Source of the DNA: Phragmites australis | Lineage: Eukaryota; Streptophyta; Magnoliopsida; Poales; Poaceae | Length of the DNA stretch: 64,000 nucleotides | NCBI RefSeq assembly: GCF_958298935.1 | Contig: NC_084930.1 | Span: forward strand, 20,992,001-21,056,000 | Direction: 5' to 3' | Part shown: one piece after another, positions 48,532-58,500 of the stretch | Layout: each line of letters starts with the position of its first letter | How positions within the stretch are numbered: the stretch's first letter is position 1 | Position numbers and translations under genes: made by a program | The notes under the pieces: generated by a model | What the model saw: the letters and a program-made list of their open reading frames with translations, nothing else | Databases searched by the model: none | Told to the model about the DNA's origin: nothing

Positions 48532-48775
48532 GAGTGACTGGTCAGGCAATAAGTTGATGGTTGGAGTGACTGGTTGGACCCCGAGTGGTTGGTCCGAGTG
48601 ACTGGTCAGACCCCGAGTGGTTGGTCGGAGTGGTCGGAGTGACTGGTCGGCGTGACTGGTCGAACCCCGAGCGGTGGTCGGAATGACTGGTCAGGACCCA
48701 AGGGGTGGTCGGAATGACTGGTAGGGACCCCGAGTGAGTGGTCGGAGTGAGTGGTCGGGACCCCGAGTGGGACAC
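48532..48775. repeat. Minisatellite, GGTCGGAGTGACTGGTCGGACCCCGAGT unit
   Basis: About eight diverged copies of a roughly 28-30 base unit in the leader of the gag-only element. All copies alternate GAGTGACTGGT and ACCCCGAGTGG. Confidence 0.85.
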
Positions 48776-49063
48776 AAACTCGGCTATAGCAGACTAGGCA
48801 AGCCAAGTACTCGACAACTAAATTAGGAAAGACTCGACGCTAGAAACTAGAACACGATGACTCGACCAGCAACAAGACACTGACGATGGACTCAAACTCA
48901 ACAACGTGAAAACTGAAAATAAAATTTCAAAAGGCACAAAGTGGTCAGGACAATGGAAAACTAAGATCTAAATCACCTTTTTTATAGGGTAATTTTTTGG
49001 ACTCTGGGTAAAGGAACTCTACGAAACAAAAGGGATAATTGAGATTACCTAATGGGAAATCGA

Positions 49064-49076
49064 GGCTCTGATACCA
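49064..49076 (-). other. Primer binding site (initiator Met tRNA type)
   Basis: Minus strand TGGTATCAGAGCC, two bases inside the 5' LTR of the gag-only element; matches the complement of the initiator methionine tRNA 3' end. Confidence 0.85.
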
Positions 49077-49078
49077 GA

Positions 49079-49942
49079 TAATGAGGGCACGCCCAATCTT
49101 CTGAAAGGTAATATGATAAGTCGATTGGTGGAGTTTCAACGTTGATGACCCAAAGGCTCCGATCAGAACAGATCAAGAACCCACGCAACCACTACACACT
49201 ACTTCGTGGTTATCAACTGTGCCAAGACGCGGTTGACCTCGCCAAGAAGGATTTTTCTGCAAGAGAATCGAGAACACAAGCAAGAGCAAGTAGATGCAAT
49301 CTAAATATTGCTAATTACCAATGAAGCACTCGAGTTTGGGGTTCAACAAATCGATAAACGGTGAAACTGTATTAAACGGAATAATCTAAGCTAGACCCAA
49401 GCCTAAACTATGACGGCTACTGTATATATAAGGGGCGTGAGGAGATCGACCTAGGGTTGTGCAACCGTGGAGAGAGACATGCACAACCTGAACTCCAACT
49501 CCAACACGATTACGAAACCCGATAGGGTTCAAAACAGTTACACTACACCTTATTTCTTTGACTCTAACTAAACTATAAGGAATATTTGGTCGAGCTCATA
49601 TCTATTGGAAAGGGCTCGTCGTAAGCTTTCCAGAATGTCCAAAATTGCCTATAATGGATTTCGTATGAAAGAGTTATACCCGTTTTACTGACGTGTTGTC
49701 CTAGAACTTGACTTCGGCCACGGCCACGACTTTGACCACGACCACGACCATGACTAGAGCTCAGCCTTGAGTCTGAGTAGACTTGGCCTTTGAGTGATGA
49801 CGTCCACGAGGGATTGTGATGCTTCTCCCATATTCCTAAAAATACCACAAAACTTAATAGTACTCTATTCTTTTATGAAGAAATTATAAATAATAAGGGC
49901 GAATTCACTTTGTGTGTATTCGAGGGAGCTGTGCCCTTATCA
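49079..49942 (-). repeat. Right (5') LTR of the gag-only element
   Basis: Matches 44854-45682; ends TAATGAGGGC (TG changed to TA) and GCCCTTATCA. It contains a TATA-like stretch near 49421-49431 (on the minus strand CTTATATATA), the likely promoter. Confidence 0.9.
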
Positions 49943-50249
49943 GAGTTGTAGTGTCCTAAAGAAACAAAGCTGAAAAAGACAAGGTAAAGTTACTCGAAAG
50001 AATTCAACTACGATAATAGATGCAACAAAGTGCCATGTGCTCTTACTTCCAGCCGCATCCCTGGAGCTGTCTTTATCTCCAGAATACTCCCAGGTAAGGC
50101 GAGTTCGCGCTTTCAAAGGACTCGACCTTCGACTAATGAAATCCTTGGCTATATGCCACTCGGTTAAGCCACTCTACCTAAGTTCACCAATCTTCGTGAC
50201 ATAATAGGCAGTGTGGTTGGACTCTTGGTGCTTTTATGACCAAGATGGA

Positions 50250-50640
50250 TTTTGGCAGGGTATAAGGTTCTTATATATTAGGGGGAAATGGATTGGGTCA
50301 GAGCTGGAGATGTAAAACCAGAGTTTTTCACAATCCTTATGCCAAGAAGAGGTTAACGCAACTGGAATATAGGAGTTCTTCATTCCAGGTTGCAACTGGA
50401 AACCACAACCTCCCGTTCTCCTTATTCCTCTTCAAATTATAGAAGTACTGGAACAGATTCAAGCTGTGGTCGATGCCAAGGACGGCTTCACATAGGTGAA
50501 TGAAAATGCTAAAAGCATTATGATTGAGTTTGGATTCAAGTGGTGGAGCTCAATTTGATACCAATAGAGTACATTGAGGAGAAACTTAGAAGGGGAAACA
50601 TTAAATCCATAGTGGAAAAACAATTCAAAAACCACAAAAT
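50250..50640 (-). pseudogene. PF04195-like antisense ORF of the 34632 element
   Basis: Minus-strand frames read ELHHLNPNSIIMLLAFSFTY and, after a stop and frame change, NLFQYFYNLKRNKENGRLWF and WNEELLYSSCVNLFLA. This matches the pattern of the 'putative gypsy type transposon' family (LHHLTPNS...FVHLCEAFLG...L...F). It was split from its remainder by the gag-only insertion. Function unknown. Confidence 0.55.
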
Positions 50641-51389
50641 CTCATGATCAGAATGGTAGGAACGGAATTTCTCACCTGATGGTGGCCTCCAATTGACCTG
50701 ATCTTGATGAGGCACTATTTCTTCTGCTTCGAGTTCCTTCAATCTTGACTCTTGCATTGTTGATATCACCCAAAATTTAGTCAGGAGGTCAAGAGCTTCA
50801 TCTCATCTAGATACTCGGGGGCGATATCGATGGCCTTCGTGCTGGAGTCTCTCTCTGACAAGGAGGAAGCGGAGGTCTTTGTAAGGGAACTGGAATCCAT
50901 GAACCTAAGTTTTCTGATGGAAGCGTGTGTTTGCGTTAAGAGAGATGGAATTTTGTATGAGAGGACTAGTGGTGAGGGCAATGAAGGATTGCTAGCTCGA
51001 GCTTAATGTTTCTTTGGTAACCACTCCAGTCCCTATGGCGCTTCGATCGGTGTGAAAAGCGGGATTATGACATCGTGCGAATCTCTGCATGCCCTATGCA
51101 TTCTGCAAGCATTAAATACTCATATACCCTTCGTTTCAAATTTTGAAAGGTTTTTTAACACTACTCATAGACGTATATCGATAAGACAATATTACTGGCC
51201 CTTATTGAGTCTCGAGTGTGTATAACAGCAGGGAACTCGACCCAAAAGTGTTTTCACTTGATACTTGGAACAGAGACTCTTCTTATTCAATTCTTACGAC
51301 TATGAGTTCAATCTACATTACTCAACCAGGCTTGGACTTGGTGGTACTCGAGTAGATGCTAGTAGAAATCCTCCCTGCTGAGTAGAGTT

Positions 51390-51399
51390 ATGGGGCTAC
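51390..51399 (+). other. Probable polypurine tract of the 34632 element
   Basis: ATGGGGCTAC directly precedes the 3' LTR start TATCAAATATTT; GGGGCTAC-type tracts are common before grass gypsy LTRs. Confidence 0.55.
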
Positions 51400-53032
51400 T
51401 ATCAAATATTTAACTATGGTGTATATATGTATAAGAAGTATGCCATATAAGGACGGGGTATGCCGTGAGCATACTTAACAATTTTGGATATTACAGAACC
51501 GAATTCGTGGTACCTGATACGCCCGGAATCCAAAAGGTGTATACTAGGAAGGCCTCGATTGCTAACCCAACTCAAGAAGACTACAGCTAGATAGGAGGTG
51601 GTATATCACCCTTATATAAGAAGGGGACTCAGACCCCCCGGGGGAGACTTCTACTTTTCGCTCGGCGTCGGGATCTTAGTGTAGGAGAAACTCAGCGACT
51701 TTAGCCCTAGGTTAGACTAGATCCAATCTATTTCTTGTAGTAGGTTAGCCGCATTGCCTGTACTCGAGTGAATCATACAAATAATCATCCACACATGACA
51801 TAGGGTATTACTCCAACCAAATGCCTATTGAAACTATTTCATGAACAGTACCGAAGGGGTTCATTCTAGGTAGAGAGAGAGAGAGAGAGGAGATAGAAGG
51901 GATCCCCCCTCTTGACCTCTTGGGTCCTTTATATAGGTGAGCGGAGAGGTGTAACTTTCTCTCCAACCCTTTTTGGGGTACAAATATTACATAAAGGCCA
52001 TTGGGCCTTTATATGGACTGCTTTGTTACATAGGTTCATTTGTGGGTTTAGGTCTTTTCCCCAACAGTAGCCCCTCAACTGTAAGATCTGGTGTGACAGC
52101 ATAACGAATAGCTACAACTAGAAAAGGGCCCAGACTTATAGTCGCTATGTACGTCTCACTAAAAACTCCAACCCAAAAATCCAGTGGGAAAAAAGGGCAT
52201 GAAGAAAAGAGCACATACATGGCACTTGTTTTTCTTTACATGACTACTAGAGCTAAATACACTCTACATTCTTATAACTACCCTTCATCTTGCCCAGCAA
52301 AGGGGTCTTAGGTGAAGGCTGAGGACTTTAGCGGCTGGCGAAGGTGCTTCTTCCTCTGTAGTCGAAGTCAAAGGTACATCTTCGATGACGTGCTCGGTGA
52401 AGGCTGTCACCGAGGCGTCGACGGGTGCAGCTTCAACATAGTCAACGTAGTCGAGTTTGAAAGCTGTTGTCATAGCCTAGCGAAGGTGATGATGTCCTCG
52501 TGTCTTCGCTCACATGCGATGGCCAAACTCTTGGGACCTAGGACGGGATTTTAATTCAGGTGGCCCCTATAGCCCCTCTTGACCAGTGTTCGTGAGTGGT
52601 GAAGAATGTCGCGCGGTTGACGTAGTCAGAGTCGGCGTGTGCGAAGTTTTCATCGCCGAAGCCCCTCTGGTCGACAGAGTCATAGTCGTCAGAGGCAAAG
52701 TCGACGTGCCCGAAGCCCCTCCGGTGACGCGGTCGATGCATGTGAAGGCATCACAGCGGAAGCCCCTCTAGTCGACGTCCAAGTCGACAAAGCGAAGACG
52801 TTGTGGCTGTAGTCGTCACTTGGGTGATGTAGTCGGAGTCGACAAAGGCGAAGTCATGTCGGTCGTAGTCATCGACCGAAGCCCCCTGGACGACGTAATC
52901 GGAGTCGCCATGGGCAAAATTGTCATGGTCGAACCTGTATACACCGTGTGTGCTTCCCTTCATGTTCGATCTTTGATCCACGAAGGTAACCCCGTTATTT
53001 TTAGATACATTGTCAGGAATAAATTCTCGACA
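51400..53032 (+). repeat. 3' LTR of the 34632 element, interrupted
   Basis: 51400 to about 51828 and about 52931-53032 align with the 5' LTR. The break corresponds to 5' LTR position near 35120. The start TG is mutated to TA; it ends TTCTCGACA before the ATTAT duplication. Confidence 0.85.
51829..52930. mobile_element. Insertion in the 3' LTR: short LTR plus repeat-rich sequence
   Basis: Foreign sequence relative to the 5' LTR. Its left part begins TGAAACTATTTCATGAACAG and a TG...CA unit could end at CTTTTCCCCAACA (52072), giving a 244-bp LTR. The rest to about 52930 contains diverged repeats of GAAGCCCCTC and GTCGGAGTCGACAAAGGCGA-like blocks. No second LTR or clear target duplication was found, so it is partial or rearranged. 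Confidence 0.5.
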
Positions 53033-53037
53033 ATTAT

Positions 53038-54826
53038 CCTATATGTCGAGGGTTAGCCCCTAATAATGATTTTGGGGTATGCTGGATAGCGCATGCGTGA
53101 ACCGTGTTTCAAGAATCGATGTGTTCACGTACAATGGACTCAGGGATATAGGGAGTTATACAGGTTCAGACCTCCCAGAGGACAATAGCCATAAACAAAT
53201 TAATATTGTATAGACCAGTTCATGTTGTATAGACCATTAAACAAATTAATATTTAAACCACCCGACTCAACAGCACGACTAAGCATTTCTACCCACAACA
53301 CCCAAACTACAACATAGGCAACAAGGATAATCATGGAAGAATCTAGTAAACCCTAGTCATCTGATTGATATTGACAAGCATGCAACTTAGAAATATAAAA
53401 GATGGTCTATCATATAACAGGGCCAATGTGATCAAGGACACTTGCTTGGATGCTGCTAAATGATCTTTGAAATCTTGATCTTGAAGTCCCTTCAACTATT
53501 TCGGAACGTAATCGACTAATCGCGGGGACTACTGACAAACAACAAAAAGGAAACACTAAGAACAACATACCAAACAGCAGCAAAGTACTATAAAAAGCTT
53601 ACTAATGGAAAGTACTTGTTACTATGATCGCGAGAGTGCAAGATCCTCTAATGGAGCTACAACAAAAAAAAATTATAAAGGTTTGAAGTTACAGGTGTCT
53701 TTTTGTAAAAAGGCTAGGGCTATTTAGTAAAAACAGAAAAGGCTAGGGGTTTATTTGTAAAACTTTAGGGTCCTATATCCAAATAAATAAAACTTCAAGG
53801 GGCTAAATGCAAGGTTACATATTTAAAAGAATTAACAAATTTATTTTCATTTAGAAAACCTAATTATGATGTCAGCACGCTGATGTGGCTCGGGAGGGTG
53901 ACATGGCTTGCCACATAGGACAAAAATATCCACATGGCACACTAACGTGGATCACATAGACCCAGTCATCAAAGTGGACACGTGATATAATCCTATTGGC
54001 TAGAGAAGAGATACGCTAACGTTCTAATATCGGTCATTGATCAAGAATTGGGCAGCTTACCGGCTTCCTTCTTCTTTCAGGCGACGCGAATGGCGGCACG
54101 GGTCTCCGGTGTGGCGGTGCTGGCTCGGGTGACGCCGGAACTTCGCCGCCAGCATCAAGGGTCTCTGGTGAGCGGCGAAAAAGCTTCACCGAGCGTCGGG
54201 GATTCCGTTTGAGGCACGTGTTGGCGTCGGCGTGCGGTGGAGTGGCTCAACAACAGTGAAGGGCGGCGGTGGAGGCTCGGTGGCGGCTAAAGCTTGGCTT
54301 CGGCGGCAAAACTCAACAGCGGGGTTGTGAACGTCTAGATGCAGTCGATGAACGGTGTCGTGAGCTCGAACAATATCTGAGAGGCGCGGAATGGCACGAC
54401 GACGGTGACAAGGTGCTGTAGAACTACGACAGTGTCGTGAGAGCTCTCGGGTAGGGGAAAACCAACGGAATTTAGGGGCTTGGACATAGTGGAGTGAGAG
54501 GAAGGTTGGCCGGGGTTTGATTCGGGTTTTATAGCCGTGGGAGGGGTGGACGATTGCAGAGACAAGGGGGATCGTGGTGGTGATTTTCAACGTGGCTCAG
54601 TGTCGTGGGTGCAGGGGTCGCGGAGACAGTTGGCGCAGAGAGAACGGCGTCACACTCTACTCATGTGCTTTGTTTTGCACTTCTTCGACTTCATTTGACA
54701 GGATTGCCGAGGCTCCATTCTACGACAGCTTTAAAGAGAGTTTTTGGATGTATTAGTGTAAGTTTGTTACTTAGTGTCATCTCTTTTAAATACAACACTA
54801 TTACATACGTCATGTATTTGAGAATG
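53038..54826. other. Intergenic repeat-like DNA, no supported gene
   Basis: Contains GGTTATACAGG-like sequence near 53155 often seen in gypsy LTRs, AT-rich sequence, then a GC-rich block 54080-54600 with open frames on both strands (minus 54186-54590, Pro/Arg/His-rich). No domain or splice structure supports a gene. Confidence 0.35.
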
Positions 54827-55010
54827 ATGTTTGAAATATAGAGTCCTTATCTATTACGTATATGTTACTAAAGTCCTTATCATGTACTTCCTCATATACT
54901 CTATATATTACCCTAAAGACTACTATTGAATACAAGTTACTATTTGTAATAAAAATGACCCCATAATTTGTGGTGGAAGAAAGGAAGTTTCCATGCAATT
55001 AGTTCTCTTC
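54827..55010 (+). repeat. Copia-like LTR fragment
   Basis: Begins TGTTTGAAATATAGAGTCC and contains TTACTAAAGTCC, shared with 34578-34631; a TATA-like CTCTATATATTACC follows. The end is not defined. Confidence 0.4.
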
Positions 55011-55858
55011 TCCCCTTAACGAGAGCATAAGGAATCTTTTTTACTTTAATAGATGGATTTTTATAAGGCCACGAAACAACTTGTTCTGGTCTGTAGATTG
55101 GAAGATTTGTCGAAGGTTCTATGCCGGGGTGGTTTATTTATTGGAGATTGATATATTTTCTTGAACCTTCTTTCATCGGTGTGTGTTACATGAAGTACAG
55201 CGATTCTACTTCCATTGTAGTCAGTTCTTTTGGATTTTACGTATGATAGAAACTGATGGAGCTCCAAGGTTTTGACTTCAACTATAGGTCAATGCATGGT
55301 GTTCCCTCTGTTTCGATTTTCCCCAATTTGTCTGAGCAGAGGGAATTCACATAATGTGCTCTTTTCAGTAATCATTTCAGCGACTATCACTGTGTTGTTG
55401 TAGATTGAATTCTTGATCAAGCAATGGCAATCGCAGAACATCCCCTCTTGAGCAGCATGAGTATGATCATGATGTTAACTTGACTAATTTTTTATTTTTT
55501 TGAGAAGAAAAAAAATAGACCTGGCTCTATATTAAAAAGAAAATAAGCACTAAAATTCGCCTCGACGAGCACAAACTTAGGTGACGTAAATCCAGACCTT
55601 CAACTAAGCACAGTTCTTAAAGAATTTAAGATATATATATACTTCATCTGTCTCGTTAATTTTTGCAGTCAATCTAGTTCTTTACAATGTTATTGTTTCA
55701 CACCAAGAAGTTAGAAATATTATTGCATTAATTTTATCAGAACTTGACATTAAATCGATTAGATCAAGATAATGTCAATTTACACTTATGATAGATGCTA
55801 TTTTGAAAAATTTGGCTCTAATTGCTTCCCTCCATTGCAGCAGGAGTACTACTACACA
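55011..55858 (+). other. PERK upstream region with possible leader-intron acceptor
   Basis: AT-rich. A strong acceptor TCCATTGCAG ends at 55840, 18 bases before the chosen PERK ATG, suggesting a 5' UTR intron. TACTTCATCTGTCTCG near 55639 resembles a decayed Stowaway-type MITE end. Confidence 0.4.
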
Positions 55859-58500
55859 ATGAGGACTCTGCTCCAGGCTCCAGCCGCCACGGCGGTCGGT
55901 GGTGCAGCAAACACGCTGGCAACCCCGGGCACCGCCCTTCCTCCTTCCTTTTCGTCGCCGTTAACGCCGATCAGCTCCTCACCGCCGCCTCCTGACTCGT
56001 CTTCCGCCCCTCCTGCATCATCATCCTCTGAACCGCCACCACCTTCCCCGTCTTCTTCTACGCCACCGCCACCTTCTCCTTCATCGCCGCCGCCATCACC
56101 GCCGGAGTCTGAACCGCCGCCTCCTTCACCGGTTGACACTGCCCCTCCGCCGCCGGAGGCGTCGTCTTCCCCTCCACCAGCCGCATTGCCGCCCCCGCCA
56201 CCGGCGCCGGTGACGACGTCTTCCCCGCCGCCTCCGCCCGCCACCGCACCTCCCCCACTGGACAATGCCACACCCCCACCTTCCTCCGTGCAGGCGCCGA
56301 CACCACCACCACCATCCACTCCACCGCCACGGTCACACGCCTCGCCGCCTTCTCCTCCGCCACCCGCAGCAGCGCCACCAGCGTCTCCAGTGGACGCTAC
56401 GCCGCCGCCGCCATCCGTCGTGGATTATGCCCCTCCTCCGACACATCGGACGAACTCAACGGCCGCCGTGTACTCTCCTCCGGTAACGCCACCGGCAGTG
56501 GCTAGCAGCGCGACGCCGCCTCCTAGCAGCGGCGGACTGAGCACCGGCGCGACCGCTGCCGTCGCGGTCGTGGTGGTGGTCGTTTTCCTCAGCTTCACAG
56601 GCTTTTTCGTCTGCATGTCGAAGCGGTGGAAGCGGAGGCAAGCCGACCGGTACTACGCCGGATTCGCTGTGCCACCGTACACCCCGCAGCACGTCTCCGG
56701 CGAGGCGCCGTTCCTGCGGCCGCCGCCGCCGCCGGGGTCGATGAACTTTAGCATGGGCGGGGGCGGCCCGGGCATGTCGCAGGGGATGAGCCAGGGGTAC
56801 GGTCAGCACCAGCAGCTGCAGCCATGGGCCGCGTCGGCCAATTACAGCGGCGCGACGGCGACGAGCCAGGGTCCGGCAAAGAGAGTGGCGGCGGCGTCGG
56901 GCGACCTGAACGTGGGCAACACCAAGGCATTCACATTCGACGAGCTGTACGAGATCACCGACGGGTTCGCGCGCGACAACGTCCTCGGCGAGGGCGGGTT
57001 CGGGTGCGTGTTCAAGGGCACGCTCGGCGACGGCAAGGTGGTCGCCGTGAAGCAGCTCAAGGGCGGCGGCGGGCAGGGCGAGCGCGAATTCCAAGCCGAG
57101 GTGGAGATCATCAGCCGCGTCCACCATCGCCACCTCGTCTCCCTCGACGGCTACTGCATCGCCGAGGACCACCGCCTCCTCGTCTATGACTTCGTCTCCA
57201 ACGAGACGCTCCACCACCACCTCCATGGTAAGGGAAGGCCAGTGATGGACTGGCCGACGAGGGTCAAGATCGCAGCAGGCTCGGCACGTGGATTGGCCTA
57301 CCTGCATGAGGATTGTAAGATGGACTCTGTTTGCACTTCAACTTTTTTTTTGTTTTCAGCATTTGTTCTGTCAGAAATGGAGCTTAATTCTGATGTTTGT
57401 TGCTGCAGGTCATCCAAGGATCATCCACAGGGACATTAAGTCCTCAAACATCCTGCTTGATGACCACTTTGAAGCTCAGGTTTGTTCTTACAGCAAAGTT
57501 GCAACATTTCAGGAATCTGAACAATTCCTTTTGAAGAAGGTATGTTCAGCTCCTGATATTGCTTGAACGTTCATGGTCCAGGTTGCGGACTTCGGACTCG
57601 CCAGGTTAGCGGAGAACGATGTCACACATGTTTCAACACGTGTGATGGGAACATTCGGGTAATGCCTCTCAACAGGAGTTCTAGCACTATAGTTTTCATC
57701 TCAGAAAGGAGCCAAAAAAGAAAAACAAATTACATCAGTACCAAGTATGCTTCTCTACTGTACACAGGTACTTGGCTCCAGAGTATGCCTCCACGGGGAA
57801 GCTGACCGAGAAATCAGATGTGTTCTCCTTTGGTGTTGTGCTTTTGGAGCTCATCACAGGTCGGAAGCCCGTCGACTCGTTGCGTCCCCTCGGCAACGAG
57901 AGCCTTGTGGAGTGGGTAAGCTCCAGCAGTAGTACTACTACCGCCACCACCCTTTGCAGCTGCAAATACTCTTGTACCAATCACTGACAATATGTTGTCC
58001 CTGATCACAACCCATCTGACAGTCAAGACTGCTGCTGAACCGCGCAGTCGAGAACCAGGAGTTTGACGAGCTAGTCGACCCCCGCCTCGATGGGAATTTC
58101 GATGATGTTGAGATGTTCCGTGTGATTGAGGCAGCTGCGGCGTGCATCCGACATTCGGCTGCCAGGAGGCCCAAGATGGGGCAGGTACTGAATACTGATG
58201 AAACCTAACTTGCACTGTAGCAAATCCGAAAAACAGAAACTACACTCTCCGCACCTTCGGTAAATGACTTGTTAGTTAGCAAACTGAGTTTTCACCCTGG
58301 TTTTTCAGGTTGTCAGGGTCCTTGACAGCCTGACCGATGTCGATCTCAGCAATGGTGTACAGCCAGGGAAGAGCCAGATGTTCAACGTCGCCAATACGGC
58401 TGACATCAGGCAGTTCCAGAGGATGGCGTTCGGCAGCCAGGACTTCAGCTCAGAGTACAGCCATTCCAGGTCAAGCATAAGTAGCAGGAGGGATTTCTAG
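55859..58500 (+). CDS. Proline-rich extensin-like receptor kinase (PERK family)
   Basis: Six exons: 55859-57314, 57409-57479, 57582-57658, 57768-57915, 58023-58184, 58309-58500; the joined frame is 2106 nt, 701 residues plus TAG. I chose the ATG at 55859 because TTGCAG at 55835-55840 looks like a leader-intron acceptor; the frame is open back to an ATG at 55772. Residues about 30-225 are a Ser/Pro-rich, extensin-like extracellular domain with many SPPPP/PPPPSP runs; about 232-254 is a transmembrane segment ([19 protein letters not shown]) followed by a basic stop-transfer (KRWKRR). The kinase starts at [10 protein letters not shown] (358): glycine loop [11 protein letters not shown], Lys398 in [14 protein letters not shown] with Asp494, and DFG with Asp512 are all intact. 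It most resembles the PERK8-PERK13 group. Family members are plasma-membrane Ser/Thr kinases that sense the cell wall in growth and wounding. LVSLDGYC has Asp where Val is usual. Intact and probably functional. Confidence 0.93.

Larger units (their letters stand above)
44854..49942 (-). mobile_element. Nested gag-only (non-autonomous) gypsy-type LTR element
   Basis: Two LTRs (44854-45682 and 49079-49942) flanked by a perfect 5-bp duplication GAGTT (44849-44853 and 49943-49947). It lies on the minus strand, shown by the PBS TGGTATCAGAGCC (complementary to initiator Met tRNA) next to the right LTR and the polypurine tract AAGGGGAGGA next to the left LTR. Coding content is a truncated gag and unrelated polar ORFs; there is no protease, RT, RNase H or integrase. 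It would rely on a partner element. LTR divergence by eye (about 11 of 120 bases) is lower than that of its host element, in line with nesting. Confidence 0.9.
34632..53032 (+). mobile_element. Tat-lineage Ty3/gypsy retrotransposon with two nested inserts
   Basis: Bounded by LTRs 34632-35220 and 51400-53032 and a perfect 5-bp duplication ATTAT (34627-34631 and 53033-53037). Plus-strand domain order is gag, protease, RT, RNase H, a second archaeal-type RNase H and integrase: Ty3/gypsy order with the dual RNase H of the Tat lineage. Antisense frames follow, including a PF04195-like segment at 50250-50640. Nested inside are a gag-only element (44854-49942) and an insertion in the 3' LTR (about 51829-52930). 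Without the nested inserts the element is about 12.2 kb. Numerous stops and frameshifts show it is dead. LTR starts differ at roughly 28 of 190 bases by eye. Confidence 0.9.

Noticed and set aside
48532..48775. CRISPR-like spaced repeat
   Set aside because: Units are contiguous and diverged, spacers are repeats themselves, and the context is a plant retrotransposon leader.
54186..54590. 134-codon minus-strand Pro/His/Arg-rich frame
   Set aside because: GC-rich repeat-like block with several overlapping frames on both strands, no domain and no splice or promoter support.
56456..57307. 283-codon open frame on the minus strand across the PERK first exon
   Set aside because: It is the antisense shadow of a GC-rich exon; the plus strand encodes a complete kinase with all motifs and proper introns.
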